DNA from: Cronobacter turicensis z3032
GTDB lineage: Bacteria > Pseudomonadota > Gammaproteobacteria > Enterobacterales > Enterobacteriaceae
NCBI GenBank assembly: GCA_000027065.2
Contig: FN543093.2
Span: 3,848,074-3,912,073, forward strand
DNA: 64,000 nucleotides
Reading direction: 5' to 3'
The translations under genes and the position numbers were made by a program. Shown in pieces: positions 17,110 through 26,338 of this stretch (the stretch's first letter is position 1; the number at the start of each line of letters is the position of its first letter). The notes under the pieces were generated by a model. That model made no database searches and was not told the origin of the DNA. It saw nothing but the letters and a program-made list of their open reading frames with translations.

Positions 17110-18546
17110 ATGTTAAACAACATTCGTATCGAAGAAGATTTGTTGGGTACCAGGGAAGTTCCAGCGGATGCCTATTACGGTGTTCATACTCTGCGAGCGA
17201 TTGAAAACTTTTACATCAGCAACAGCAAAATCAGCGATATTCCTGAATTTGTTCGCGGCATGGTAATGGTGAAAAAGGCGGCGGCGCTGGCCAACAAAGA
17301 GTTGCAGACCATTCCGCGCAAAATCGCCGACACGATTATCGCCGCCTGCGATGAAGTGCTGAATAACGGAAAATGCATGGATCAGTTCCCGGTAGATGTC
17401 TACCAGGGCGGCGCGGGCACTTCCGTTAACATGAACACCAACGAAGTGCTGGCGAACATTGGCCTTGAGCTGATGGGGCATCAGAAAGGGGAATACCAGT
17501 TCCTCAATCCCAACGATCATGTGAACAAATGCCAGTCCACTAACGACGCCTACCCGACCGGTTTCCGCATCGCGGTTTACGCCTCTATCGTGAAACTGAT
17601 CGACGCCATCAAAGAGCTGGGCGAAGGCTTCCAGCGCAAGGCTGTAGAATTTGAAAACATCCTGAAAATGGGCCGCACTCAGCTTCAGGACGCGGTGCCG
17701 ATGACCCTCGGCCAGGAGTTCCACGCATTCAACGTGCTGCTGAACGAAGAGACCAAAAACCTGCTGCGTACTGCGGAACTGCTGCTGGAAGTGAACCTCG
17801 GCGCGACCGCTATCGGCACCCGTCTTAATACGCCTGACGGCTACCAGCAGCTGGCGGTGCAGAAACTCGCGGAAGTCAGCAATCTACCGGTCGTTCCGGC
17901 GGAAGACCTGATCGAAGCGACCTCCGACTGCGGCGCTTACGTCATGGTGCACAGCTCGCTCAAACGCCTGGCGGTAAAACTCTCCAAGATCTGTAATGAC
18001 CTGCGTCTGCTCTCGTCGGGTCCGCGCGCGGGCTTAAACGAAATCAACCTGCCGGAGCTGCAGGCGGGTTCATCCATCATGCCTGCCAAAGTGAACCCGG
18101 TCGTGCCGGAAGTCGTGAACCAGGTCTGCTTTAAAGTCATCGGCAACGACACCACCGTGACCATGGCCTCTGAAGCCGGTCAGCTGCAGCTGAACGTGAT
18201 GGAGCCGGTGATCGGCCAGGCGATGTTTGAGTCGATTCATATTCTGACCAACGCCTGCTACAACCTGCTGGAAAAATGCGTCAACGGCATTACCGCGAAT
18301 AAAGAAGTGTGCGAAGGCTACGTCTACAACTCTATCGGTATCGTCACCTATCTCAACCCGTTTATCGGCCACCACAATGGCGATATCGTCGGGAAGATTT
18401 GCGCCGAAACCGGCAAGAGCGTGCGTGAAGTCGTGCTGGAGCGCGGTCTGCTGACCGAAGCAGAGCTGGACGATATCTTCTCCGTCCAGAACCTGATGCA
18501 TCCGGCTTACAAAGCAAAACGCTATACCGATGAAAGCGAACAGTAA
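17110..18546 (+). CDS. aspA: Aspartate ammonia-lyase (aspartase)
   Basis: Homotetrameric enzyme (478 aa) that interconverts L-aspartate with fumarate and ammonia; anaerobically it supplies fumarate for FrdABCD. The fumarase/aspartase signature GSSIMPAKVNPVVPE is present, as are GGAGTSVNMNTNEV and SANDAYPTG-like KCQSTNDAYPTG. The ATG at 17110 follows AAGAAGG. dcuA, the aspartate/fumarate:succinate exchanger, follows after a terminator, so the two genes serve one route. Confidence 0.98.
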   Translation: MLNNIRIEEDLLGTREVPADAYYGVHTLRAIENFYISNSKISDIPEFVRGMVMVKKAAALANKELQTIPRKIADTIIAACDEVLNNGKCMDQFPVDVYQGGAGTSVNMNTNEVLANIGLELMGHQKGEYQFLNPNDHVNKCQSTNDAYPTGFRIAVYASIVKLIDAIKELGEGFQRKAVEFENILKMGRTQLQDAVPMTLGQEFHAFNVLLNEETKNLLRTAELLLEVNLGATAIGTRLNTPDGYQQLAVQKLAEVSNLPVVPAEDLIEATSDCGAYVMVHSSLKRLAVKLSKICNDLRLLSSGPRAGLNEINLPELQAGSSIMPAKVNPVVPEVVNQVCFKVIGNDTTVTMASEAGQLQLNVMEPVIGQAMFESIHILTNACYNLLEKCVNGITANKEVCEGYVYNSIGIVTYLNPFIGHHNGDIVGKICAETGKSVREVVLERGLLTEAELDDIFSVQNLMHPAYKAKRYTDESEQ

Positions 18547-18565
18547 TCTCCTTTCGCGGTACACT

Positions 18566-18595
18566 AAAAAGGCACGTCTTCGGACGTGCCTTTTT
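18566..18595 (+). terminator. Rho-independent terminator after aspA
   Basis: AAAAAGGCACGTC, a TTCG tetraloop, then GACGTGCCTTTTT form a perfect stem with T tail between aspA and dcuA. Read-through or a separate promoter must supply dcuA. Confidence 0.92.
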
Positions 18596-18658
18596 CGTTT
18601 AATGGATACCAAATTATAACTTTTAATTATCCAATAATTAACCATCAAGGAAGCCATC

Positions 18659-19960
18659 ATGATAGTTGTCGAACTTATCATCGTTTTACTGGCCATTTTT
18701 CTTGGCGCCAGGCTTGGGGGCATCGGCATCGGGTACGCCGGGGGGCTGGGAGTGCTGGTCCTCGCCGCGATTGGGGTGAAACCCGGTAATATTCCTTTTG
18801 ACGTTATCTCCATCATCATGGCGGTGATCGCCGCTATCTCCGCCATGCAGGTCGCGGGCGGGCTCGATTTCCTGGTTAATCAGACGGAAAAGCTGCTGCG
18901 CAAAAACCCTAAATACATCACGATACTGGCGCCGATCGTCACGTACTTTCTGACGATTTTCGCCGGTACCGGGAATATCTCGCTCGCCACGCTGCCGGTT
19001 ATCGCCGAAGTGGCGAAGGAACAGGGCGTGAAGCCCTGCCGTCCGCTCTCCACCGCGGTGGTCGCCGCGCAGATAGCCATTACCGCGTCGCCTATCTCCG
19101 CCGCCGTGGTGTATATGTCCTCGGTGATGGAAGGCCACGGCGTCAGCTACATTCATCTGCTGATGGTGGTGATGCCGTCCACGCTCGCGGCCGTACTGGT
19201 GATGTCGTTTCTGGTCTCCGTGCTGTTTAACTCGAAGCTTTCCGACGATCCGGTTTACCTCAAACGGCTGGAGGAAGGGTTAATCGAACTGCGCGGCGAC
19301 AAGCAAATCGACATCAAACCGCGCGCCAAAACCTCCGTGTGGCTGTTCCTGGTAGGTGTTATCTGCGTCGTGGCGTATGCGATTATCAACAGCCCAAGCC
19401 TGGGCCTGGTGGCGAAACCGCTGATGAACACCACCAGCGCTATCCTTATCATTATGCTGAGCGTCGCGACGCTCATTACGCTTATCTGCCGCGTGGAAAC
19501 CGACACCATTCTGAACTCCAGCACCTTTAAAGCCGGGATGAGCGCCTGTATCTGTATCCTCGGCGTGGCGTGGCTTGGCGACACCTTCGTTTCCGCCAAT
19601 ATCGACTGGATCAAAGCGACGGCGGGCAGCGTGATTCAGGGCCATCCGTGGCTGCTGGCGCTGATTTTCTTTATCGCCTCCGCGCTGCTTTACTCCCAGG
19701 CGGCGACCGCAAAAGCGCTGATGCCGATGGCGCTGGCGCTGAACGTCTCCCCGCTGACGGCAGTCGCCTCTTTTGCCGCCGTTTCCGGCCTGTTTATTCT
19801 GCCGACCTACCCGACGCTGGTCGCCGCCGTGCAGATGGACGATACCGGCACCACGCGCATTGGCCGCTTCGTCTTTAACCATCCGTTCTTTATTCCGGGC
19901 ACGCTCGGCGTCGTGCTCTCCGTCTTCTTTGGTTTCCTGCTGGGCAGCGTGATGCTGTGA
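18659..19960 (+). CDS. dcuA: Anaerobic C4-dicarboxylate transporter DcuA
   Basis: Inner-membrane exchanger (433 aa, E. coli length) for aspartate, fumarate, malate and succinate. The sequence is hydrophobic throughout, with conserved Dcu stretches such as FAGTGNISLATLPVIAEVAK, ITASPISAAVVYMSSVM and SQAATAKALMPMALALNV. It is placed directly behind aspA, and together with frdABCD in this window completes aspartate-fumarate respiration. Confidence 0.98.
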   Translation: MIVVELIIVLLAIFLGARLGGIGIGYAGGLGVLVLAAIGVKPGNIPFDVISIIMAVIAAISAMQVAGGLDFLVNQTEKLLRKNPKYITILAPIVTYFLTIFAGTGNISLATLPVIAEVAKEQGVKPCRPLSTAVVAAQIAITASPISAAVVYMSSVMEGHGVSYIHLLMVVMPSTLAAVLVMSFLVSVLFNSKLSDDPVYLKRLEEGLIELRGDKQIDIKPRAKTSVWLFLVGVICVVAYAIINSPSLGLVAKPLMNTTSAILIIMLSVATLITLICRVETDTILNSSTFKAGMSACICILGVAWLGDTFVSANIDWIKATAGSVIQGHPWLLALIFFIASALLYSQAATAKALMPMALALNVSPLTAVASFAAVSGLFILPTYPTLVAAVQMDDTGTTRIGRFVFNHPFFIPGTLGVVLSVFFGFLLGSVML

Positions 19961-19967
19961 TCCTTCC

Positions 19968-19990
19968 GGGGCGCTGCGGCGCCCCTTTTT
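19968..19990 (+). terminator. Rho-independent terminator after dcuA
   Basis: GGGGCGC pairs with GCGCCCC (seven base pairs) and is followed by five Ts, 8 bp after the dcuA stop codon. Confidence 0.85.
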
Positions 19991-20083
19991 ACTTCGCGGT
20001 ATCCCACGCCTGCGCGCATCGCTAACGCGCGCTTCTCTGCCGTTGTATAGTAGCCGTTCACACTTTTCAGGCTGGAGGGCTTT

Positions 20084-20431
20084 ATGCTGGATGAAAACAC
20101 CATTACTCACGCCGCGCCGGACGCGGTCGTTGTGCTCTGCACCGCGCCGGACGAAGCCACCGCGCAGGATCTGGCGGCTAAAGCGCTGGCGGAAAACCTC
20201 GCCGCCTGCGTGACGCTATTGCCGGGCGCCACGTCGCTCTATTACTGGGAAGGGAAACTGGAGCAAGAGTACGAAGTGCAGATGGTGTTAAAAAGCGATA
20301 CCACGCGCCAGCAGGCGCTGCTGACGTGTCTTAAAACGCATCACCCTTATCAGACCCCCGAACTGCTGGTGATCCCTGTCATTCATGGAGATAAAGACTA
20401 CCTCTCATGGCTCAACGCATCCTTACGCTGA
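20084..20431 (+). CDS. cutA: Divalent-cation tolerance protein CutA
   Basis: Small trimeric cytoplasmic protein (115 aa) of the CutA1 family, linked to copper tolerance in E. coli; its exact role is unclear. The conserved core VVLCTAPDEATAQDLAAKAL, ATSLYYWEGKLEQEYEVQM and HPYQTPELLVIPV is intact. Its last 25 bp overlap the start of dsbD, so the two are translated from one mRNA. Confidence 0.96.
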   Translation: MLDENTITHAAPDAVVVLCTAPDEATAQDLAAKALAENLAACVTLLPGATSLYYWEGKLEQEYEVQMVLKSDTTRQQALLTCLKTHHPYQTPELLVIPVIHGDKDYLSWLNASLR

Positions 20432-22131
20432 TCCTGCTTTTTTGCAGCGCTCAGGCCCCGGCCTCGCTGTTCGGCCAGCAGAACGCCTCGCAGTTCGTGC
20501 CGGCAGACCAGGCCTTCGCCTTTGATTTTCAGCAGCAGCAAAACCAGCTGACGCTGAACTGGCAGATCAAGCCCGGCTACTATCTTTATCGCCAGCAAAT
20601 TCACGTGACGCCCGCCAACGCGAGCGTGTCGCCGCCTGCGCTCCCCACCGGGGAGCCGCATGAAGATGAGTTCTTCGGCAAAAGCGAAATCTACCGCGAC
20701 GCGCTCAGCGTGCCGATCACGGTGGAGCAGGCCTCACCCGGCGCGACGCTAACGGTGACGTACCAGGGCTGCGCCGCCGCCGGTTTCTGCTATCCGCCGG
20801 AAACCCGTACGGTGCCGCTGAGCGCGGTCGAACAGAAGAACAGCGTGAAACCCGAAGCCGCACAGCCTTCGCCCACAACCGACGAGCAGACCAGCGACAG
20901 CGGCGATGCGCCGACAGCCACGCTGCCATTCTCGGCGCTCTGGGCGCTGCTCATCGGCATTGGCGTCGCTTTCACGCCCTGCGTGCTGCCGATGTACCCG
21001 CTTATCTCCGGCATCGTGCTGGGCGGCGAAAAACGCCTTTCCACCCGGCGCGCGCTGCTGCTGGCGTTTATCTACGTACAGGGCATGGCGCTCACTTACA
21101 CCGCGCTGGGGCTAATTGTCGCCGCCGCGGGCCTGCAATTCCAGGCGGCGCTGCAAAGCCCGTGGGTGCTGGTGGCGCTCTCCGTAGTCTTTATTCTTCT
21201 GGCGCTCTCTATGTTCGGGCTCTTTACGCTGCAACTGCCCGCATCGCTGCAAACGCGCCTGACACTGATGAGCAACCGCCAGCGCGGCGGCTCGCCGGGC
21301 GGCGTTTTTGCGATGGGCGCGATTGCAGGGCTTATCTGCTCGCCCTGCACCACCGCGCCGCTCAGCGCCATTCTGCTCTACATCGCCCAGAGTGGTAATC
21401 TGTGGCTTGGCGGCGGCACGCTGTATCTCTATGCGCTGGGTATGGGGCTGCCGTTAATTCTGGTCACCGTTTTCGGCAACCGGCTGTTGCCCAAAAGCGG
21501 CCCGTGGATGGAGCAGGTCAAAACCGCGTTCGGCTTTGTTATCCTGGCGTTGCCGGTGTTTCTGCTGGAGCGAATAGTGGGCGAACCGTGGGGGTTGCGG
21601 CTCTGGAGCGCGCTTGGCATCGCGTTCTTCGGCTGGGCGTTTATCGTAAGCCTGAACGCGAGCAAACCCTGGATGCGCACGGTACAGATCGTTTTTCTGG
21701 GCGCCGCGTTAATTTGCGCCCGCCCGTTGCAGGACTGGGCTTTCGGCGCACCGACGGCGGGCTCCCAGGCGCATCTGGCTTTCACCCGTATCGCCACGGT
21801 GGACGATCTCGATCGCGCGCTGGCGCAGGCCAAAGGCAAGCCGGTGATGCTCGATCTCTACGCCGACTGGTGCGTCGCCTGTAAAGAGTTTGAGAAATAC
21901 ACGTTCAGCGCGCCAGACGTGCAGCGCGCGCTCGACGGCACCGTGCTGTTGCAGGCAGACGTTACCGCCAACAGCGCAGCCGATGTGGCTTTGCTGAAAC
22001 GCCTTAACGTGCTCGGATTGCCCACAATTATTTTCTTCGATGCGCAGGGCAATGAGATCCCGAACGGCCGCGTCACTGGTTTTATGGACGCACCCGCGTT
22101 TGCAACGCATTTGCACAATCGCCTGCGGTAA
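20407..22131 (+). CDS. dsbD: Thiol:disulfide interchange protein DsbD
   Basis: Inner-membrane electron conduit (574 aa) passing reducing power from cytoplasmic thioredoxin to periplasmic DsbC, DsbG and CcmG. Three domains can be read. The N-terminal periplasmic domain has C122 and C128 (GCAAAGFCYPP). The eight-helix membrane domain has FTPCVLPMYP and CSPCTTAPL. The C-terminal thioredoxin-like domain has YADWCVACKEFE. A signal peptide precedes the N domain. The linker between the first two domains is longer than in E. coli. It is downstream of and overlapping cutA. Confidence 0.97.
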   Translation: MAQRILTLILLFCSAQAPASLFGQQNASQFVPADQAFAFDFQQQQNQLTLNWQIKPGYYLYRQQIHVTPANASVSPPALPTGEPHEDEFFGKSEIYRDALSVPITVEQASPGATLTVTYQGCAAAGFCYPPETRTVPLSAVEQKNSVKPEAAQPSPTTDEQTSDSGDAPTATLPFSALWALLIGIGVAFTPCVLPMYPLISGIVLGGEKRLSTRRALLLAFIYVQGMALTYTALGLIVAAAGLQFQAALQSPWVLVALSVVFILLALSMFGLFTLQLPASLQTRLTLMSNRQRGGSPGGVFAMGAIAGLICSPCTTAPLSAILLYIAQSGNLWLGGGTLYLYALGMGLPLILVTVFGNRLLPKSGPWMEQVKTAFGFVILALPVFLLERIVGEPWGLRLWSALGIAFFGWAFIVSLNASKPWMRTVQIVFLGAALICARPLQDWAFGAPTAGSQAHLAFTRIATVDDLDRALAQAKGKPVMLDLYADWCVACKEFEKYTFSAPDVQRALDGTVLLQADVTANSAADVALLKRLNVLGLPTIIFFDAQGNEIPNGRVTGFMDAPAFATHLHNRLR

Positions 22132-22181
22132 ACAACACTTGGGTGGGAGAAACCGTTGGGCTAAACGGAGAGGAGTAGACC

Positions 22182-22757
22182 GTGCAACGTGAAGAAGTGC
22201 TTGAGCAGGCCCTGCATGTCCTTGAACAGGAAGGGATTGCTAATACCACGCCGGAAATGGTGGCCGCCGCTGTGCAGTGTCCGACGGAAGAGATCCACCG
22301 CTACTGGCCGGATCGCGAAGCGCTGCTGTATGACGCGCTGCGCTATTTAAGCCAGCGTGTGGACGCCTGGCGTCGCCAGCTGATTTACAACGAGGAGCTG
22401 AGCGCGGAACAAAAACTGATGGCGCGCTATCAGGCGCTGACGGATTGCGTCAGTCAGGATCGCTATCCCGGCTGTCTGTTTATCGCCGCCTGCACGTTTT
22501 ATCCGGAGGCGTCGCACCCTATTCATCAGTTAGCAGATCAGCAAAAACGCGCGGCGTACCACTATACGCACGAGCTGCTGACGCAGCTCGAAGTGGACGA
22601 TCCGGCGATGGTTGCCGAGCAGATGGAGCTGGTGCTGGAAGGCTGCCTGAGCCGTCTGCTGGTAAAACGCAGCCAGGCGGACGTGGATACCGCGCGCCGT
22701 CTCGCCGAAGATATCCTGCGTTTCGCCCAGTGTCGCCAGGGCGGCGCGCTGACCTGA
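22182..22757 (+). CDS. yjdC: TetR-family transcriptional regulator YjdC
   Basis: A 191-residue protein, the same length as E. coli YjdC, with an N-terminal helix-turn-helix (about residues 5-50) and a C-terminal ligand-binding region containing YPGCLFIAACTFYPEASHPIHQLADQQK. The start is GTG at 22182 after ggagagg. It follows dsbD by 50 bp and could be in the same transcript. Its ligand and targets are unknown. Confidence 0.92.
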   Translation: MQREEVLEQALHVLEQEGIANTTPEMVAAAVQCPTEEIHRYWPDREALLYDALRYLSQRVDAWRRQLIYNEELSAEQKLMARYQALTDCVSQDRYPGCLFIAACTFYPEASHPIHQLADQQKRAAYHYTHELLTQLEVDDPAMVAEQMELVLEGCLSRLLVKRSQADVDTARRLAEDILRFAQCRQGGALT

Positions 22758-22834
22758 TAACCCCTTAACAGGCGCATTTTTGACTGAAAATCAGCCAGTC
22801 AGCACAGATTGACCGATTTTTTATGACAAAGCCG

Positions 22835-22863
22835 TTGACGCCTTCGGGCCTTTACGGTTTAAT
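22835..22863 (+). promoter_or_regulatory. Promoter of tRNA-Phe
   Basis: TTGACG at 22835-22840, a 17-bp spacer and TTTAAT at 22858-22863, followed by the GC-rich discriminator GCGCCCC. This is the typical shape of a stringently controlled stable-RNA promoter. Confidence 0.8.
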
Positions 22864-22873
22864 GCGCCCCGTT

Positions 22874-22949
22874 GCCCGGATAGCTCAGTCGGTAGAGCAG
22901 GGGATTGAAAATCCCCGTGTCCTTGGTTCGATTCCGAGTCCGGGCACCA
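22874..22949 (+). tRNA. pheU: tRNA-Phe (anticodon GAA)
   Basis: A 76-nt cloverleaf with encoded CCA. Acceptor stem GCCCGGA pairs with TCCGGGC, the D arm contains AGCTCAGTCGGTAGAGC, and the anticodon loop is TTGAAAA with GAA. The T arm is GGTTCGATTCC. It sits in its usual place downstream of yjdC. No integrase gene or duplicated tRNA 3' end was seen downstream. Confidence 0.98.
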
Positions 22950-22957
22950 CTCATTTA

Positions 22958-22985
22958 AAGAACCCGCCCACAAGGCGGGTTTTTG
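22958..22985 (+). terminator. Terminator after tRNA-Phe
   Basis: AACCCGCC pairs with GGCGGGTT and is followed by a T run, about 10 bp after the tRNA CCA end. Confidence 0.9.
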
Positions 22986-23116
22986 CTTTTGGCTAGCCGG
23001 ACTCTTCATCGAACTGCGTTCGATGATTCGCACCCTACCCGCCTCCTCTCCTTTCCCGCTGCTCTCAGATACTTTCATCGTTATACTTGCTGGATGCTCA
23101 TTCACGGGATAACTGC

Positions 23117-24079
23117 ATGTCGACTGCCATCCTGAACCGCCGCTGGCAACGCCCTGGCGCGCTGCTGTTAACGCTCTGCGCGCTGGGCGTGGCGTTTTTC
23201 CTCTACAGCCACTGGAGCGCCTTCGTACAAGGGGTGTTTAACCTCCAGATCGCGCTGCACCGTTATCTGGTGCTCTATCTTTTACAACTCAATAACCACC
23301 AGTATACCGGCGGCATCTGGCTTATCAGCGGCGCGTTTATTTACGGCGTGCTGCACGCCATCGGGCCGGGTCACGGCAAATTTATCGTCAGCGCGTATAT
23401 CGCCACCAACCGCGAAAGCCTCTTCGCGGCAAGGCTGGTGCCGCTCGCGGGCAGCCTGATGCAGGGCGTCAGCGCCATTGCGTTTGTCTTTATCCTGGCG
23501 GTGGGCTTTAACCTGGCCTCCGGCGATCTCAGCCAGAGCCGCTGGTATCTCGAAAAGGCGAGCGCGCTGCTTATCGGCGCGTTTGGGCTGTTTCTTATTC
23601 TGCGCGCCGCAAAAAGCCTGCGCGCGCCGCGCCTGAAAATTCATACGTTGACACCCGCGCCACCGCACACGGAAAACTGCGGCTGCGGCCATCACGGCGT
23701 CGGCAGGGAAACCCATGAGAGCGACTGGCGCGCCCGGCTTGGCGTTATCGCCGCCATCGGCGCGCGGCCCTGTAGCGGCGCGATCATGATTATGTTGTTT
23801 GCCAATGCGCTGGGCATGGCGAGCTGGGGAGTGGCCGCGGTGATGTCGATGGCGATCGGCACAGCGCTCTCCATTATGGCGCTGTCGCTCGGCGTACAGT
23901 ATGCCCGCCGCACCACCACACGGCTCTTTGGCGCGCAAACCACGGCAGGTCAGGCGCAGCGGATCGCCGCTCTGCTGCGAATCGCAGGCGGGCTGGCGCT
24001 GCTGCTGTTCGCCGCCGTCCTGTTCATGACGGTGATCCCCGTCAGCCCGAACGGTGATTACATCGCCGCAGGCTGCTAA
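23117..24079 (+). CDS. NicO-family nickel/cobalt-type metal exporter
   Basis: Integral membrane protein (320 aa) of the NicO/RcnA-like family. The metal-site motif LHAIGPGHGKFIVSAYIATN (H80, H86, K88) is diagnostic, with a second family motif in GARPCSGAIMIMLFANALG. A hydrophilic, His/Cys-rich loop (PPHTENCGCGHHGVGRETHE) in the middle probably binds metal. The start at 23117 gives MSTAILNRRW and a basic N terminus before the first membrane helix; ten upstream codons are open but unlikely. Similar proteins export Ni/Co or, as ZevB, handle zinc; the metal cannot be told here. Confidence 0.8.
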   Translation: MSTAILNRRWQRPGALLLTLCALGVAFFLYSHWSAFVQGVFNLQIALHRYLVLYLLQLNNHQYTGGIWLISGAFIYGVLHAIGPGHGKFIVSAYIATNRESLFAARLVPLAGSLMQGVSAIAFVFILAVGFNLASGDLSQSRWYLEKASALLIGAFGLFLILRAAKSLRAPRLKIHTLTPAPPHTENCGCGHHGVGRETHESDWRARLGVIAAIGARPCSGAIMIMLFANALGMASWGVAAVMSMAIGTALSIMALSLGVQYARRTTTRLFGAQTTAGQAQRIAALLRIAGGLALLLFAAVLFMTVIPVSPNGDYIAAGC

Positions 24080-24189
24080 GAGCCGTAATGCCACAACCGG
24101 ATAACAGGCGAGTACGCCCTCGCCTGCTACACTCGAAAACGCGAACCGGAAGGCCGGTTTATTACTTACTCATCGCGCGGGATAACATT

Positions 24190-25056
24190 ATGTCTCAAAA
24201 CGAATATCAGCCACCTAAAGTCTGGACCTGGGAACCGCAAACTGGCGGCGCCTTTGCAAACATCAACCGTCCTGTTGCGGGGCCGACGCATGAGAAAACC
24301 CTGCCGGTCGGCAAACACCCGTTGCAGCTCTATTCGCTCGGCACGCCGAACGGCCAGAAAGTAACTATCCTGCTGGAAGAGCTGCTGGCGCTCGGCATCA
24401 GCGGCGCGGAATATGACGCGCATCTGATTCGCATTAATGAAGGCGATCAGTTTTCCAGCGGTTTCGTTGAGGTTAACCCCAATTCCAAGATCCCGGCGCT
24501 GCTGGACCGCTCCGTCACGCCCGCGGTGCGCGTGTTTGAATCCGGCGCGATCCTGCTTTATCTCGCCGATAAGTTCGGGCAGTTCCTGCCGGAAGATTAC
24601 GCCGGACGCGCCGAAGCGCTGAACTGGCTGTTCTGGTTGCAGGGATCAGCGCCCTATCTCGGCGGCGGTTTCGGCCACTTCTATCATTATGCGCCGCAGA
24701 AAATCGAGTACGCGATTAACCGCTTCACCATGGAAGCGAAACGCCAGCTTGATGTGCTGGACCGTCAGCTTGCGCAGCACCGCTTTATCGCAGGCGATGC
24801 CTATTCGATTGCCGATATCGCCATCTGGCCGTGGTACGGCAACCTGATTATCGGTGGGCTGTATGAGGCGAGTAAATTCCTGCAGGTTGATGAATATAAA
24901 AATGTGAAACGGTGGGCGGAAGCGGTCGCGCAGCGTCCGGCAGTCCAGCGTGGGCGCATCGTTAACCGCACCTGGGGCCCGCTCAACGAGCAGCTTCACG
25001 AGCGCCACGACGCCTCCGATTTTGAGCTGCAAACCGAAGACAAACGCAGCGCGTAA
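24190..25056 (+). CDS. yghU: Glutathione S-transferase family protein, YghU-like
   Basis: A 288-residue Nu-class GST-like protein whose E. coli counterpart YghU has disulfide-bond reductase activity with glutathione. The long N-terminal extension (KVWTWEPQTGGAFANINRPVAGPTHEKTLP), the thioredoxin-fold stretch LYSLGTPNGQKVTILLEELL, and the C-terminal GPLNEQLHERHDASDFE match the family. The start MSQNEYQ at 24190 was chosen over an open upstream extension because it gives the family length. It ends at a bidirectional terminator shared with kduI. Confidence 0.92.
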   Translation: MSQNEYQPPKVWTWEPQTGGAFANINRPVAGPTHEKTLPVGKHPLQLYSLGTPNGQKVTILLEELLALGISGAEYDAHLIRINEGDQFSSGFVEVNPNSKIPALLDRSVTPAVRVFESGAILLYLADKFGQFLPEDYAGRAEALNWLFWLQGSAPYLGGGFGHFYHYAPQKIEYAINRFTMEAKRQLDVLDRQLAQHRFIAGDAYSIADIAIWPWYGNLIIGGLYEASKFLQVDEYKNVKRWAEAVAQRPAVQRGRIVNRTWGPLNEQLHERHDASDFELQTEDKRSA

Positions 25057-25061
25057 GCCAC

Positions 25062-25093
25062 AAAAAAGCCTCGTCGCTGACGAGGCTTTTTTT
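25062..25093. terminator. Bidirectional terminator between yghU and kduI
   Basis: A run of As, GCCTCG, a 7-nt loop, CGAGGC and a run of Ts form a symmetric structure with T tails on both strands, between two convergent genes. Confidence 0.92.
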
Positions 25094-25106
25094 ATGCGCG
25101 TGACGG

Positions 25107-25943
25107 TTAACGCAGATCTTTCACCGCGACGTGATCCATATCGTCAAACACCTGATTCTCGCCCACCATTCCCCAGATAAAGGTATACGCGCGCGTTCCA
25201 ACGCCAGAGTGAATCGACCAGCTCGGCGAAATCACAGCCTGCTCGTTTTGCACCACAATATGCCGCGTCTCCTGCGGCTGGCCCATCATGTGAAAGACGC
25301 AGCTGTTCTCTTCCAGACCAAAATAGAAATACACCTCCATGCGACGCTCGTGCGTGTGACACGGCATCGTATTCCACAGGTTCCCCGGCGCCAGCTCGGT
25401 CAGGCCCATGCTGAGCTGGCAGGTCTCCAGCACGTCAGGAATAAAATATTTATTGATGGTGCGGCGATTGCTGGTCACGTCCTCGCCGAGATGCACCGGG
25501 GAGACATCCGCCGGCGTCACGCGCCGGGTCGGGAATGTCGTGTGGGCCGGCGCGCAGTTATAGTAAAAACGGGCCGGGTTCCCCGCCTCCACGCTCTCAA
25601 ACACCACTTCTTTCGCGCCCTTGCCGACATACAAGCCGTCGCGACTGTTCATTTCATAGCGCGTGCCGTCTACGGTAATAAGCCCCGGCCCGCCGATATT
25701 GATCACGCCAAGCTCGCGGCGCTCCAGAAAATAGCTCACGCCCAGTTGTTTACCCACTTCGCTGCCCACGCTCACCGTGCGGTTTACCGGCATCACGCCG
25801 CCCACAATGATGCGGTCGATATGGCTGTACGTCATCGTGTACTCATCAGCCACAAAAATCTTCTCGATTAAGAACTCGCTGCGAAGCCCGGCGGTATCCA
25901 GGGTTTTCGCGTGCTCGCTATGAATGCTTTGACGAACGTCCAT
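25107..25943 (-). CDS. kduI: 5-keto-4-deoxyuronate isomerase
   Basis: Cupin-type zinc isomerase (278 aa) converting 5-keto-4-deoxyuronate to 2,5-diketo-3-deoxygluconate in breakdown of unsaturated galacturonate from pectin or host glycosaminoglycans. Metal ligands H196, H198, E203 and H245 fall in CHTHERRMEVYF and SIHSGVGT at exactly the E. coli positions. The start MDVRQSIHSEHAKTLD at 25943 fits the family; upstream open codons are noncoding. It is divergent from kdgT. kduD is not next to it. Confidence 0.96.
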   Translation of the reverse strand: MDVRQSIHSEHAKTLDTAGLRSEFLIEKIFVADEYTMTYSHIDRIIVGGVMPVNRTVSVGSEVGKQLGVSYFLERRELGVINIGGPGLITVDGTRYEMNSRDGLYVGKGAKEVVFESVEAGNPARFYYNCAPAHTTFPTRRVTPADVSPVHLGEDVTSNRRTINKYFIPDVLETCQLSMGLTELAPGNLWNTMPCHTHERRMEVYFYFGLEENSCVFHMMGQPQETRHIVVQNEQAVISPSWSIHSGVGTRAYTFIWGMVGENQVFDDMDHVAVKDLR

Positions 25944-26338
25944 TCTGACTCCTCGTGACGTTGCGGGGAACCGTGCCCCCGGTATCAGATAAGCGTAAAA
26001 AACCCAATTAAATAACAATGGATTTACATAAGTTTTCGCTGCGTTTGATGCTATCAAACATGTGAATCAATAATGTGATCGAGATAACCAAAACAGCGTT
26101 TCATTTCTATTGAATCAATATTCCACAAGAGAGATAGTAGCACCAGTTACTTCAATAGCGGGATAAGTCGCCACCAGACCATTCTCCATTCTTATAAAGA
26201 TGATGATAGCCGCCGCTGCCTCACCACGGCTGCCCTACGCAAAAAACCAAACTAAGTCGATGAAAATAAATAATTTTTGTCGAGGGACACTTTTGACTTT
26301 AATTCAGCCTGGGCTGAATAAAACCGCTGAGGTTTATC
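25944..26338. promoter_or_regulatory. kduI-kdgT divergent regulatory region with KdgR-like operator
   Basis: This 395-bp AT-rich gap contains AAAACAGCGTTTCATTT (within 26088-26107), which fits the KdgR operator pattern of an AAA-rich left arm and GTTTCATTT right arm. A weaker dyad, TAAAAC-N6-GGTTTA, overlaps the kdgT start region (26320-26337). GTGATC at 26075-26080 could be a CRP half site. No gene is visible. Control of both genes by KdgR is inferred from the site and the pathway. Confidence 0.5.

Noticed and set aside
22874..25056. Possible genomic island integrated at tRNA-Phe
   Set aside because: No integrase, no repeated tRNA 3' end and no compositional shift downstream; the following genes look chromosomal.
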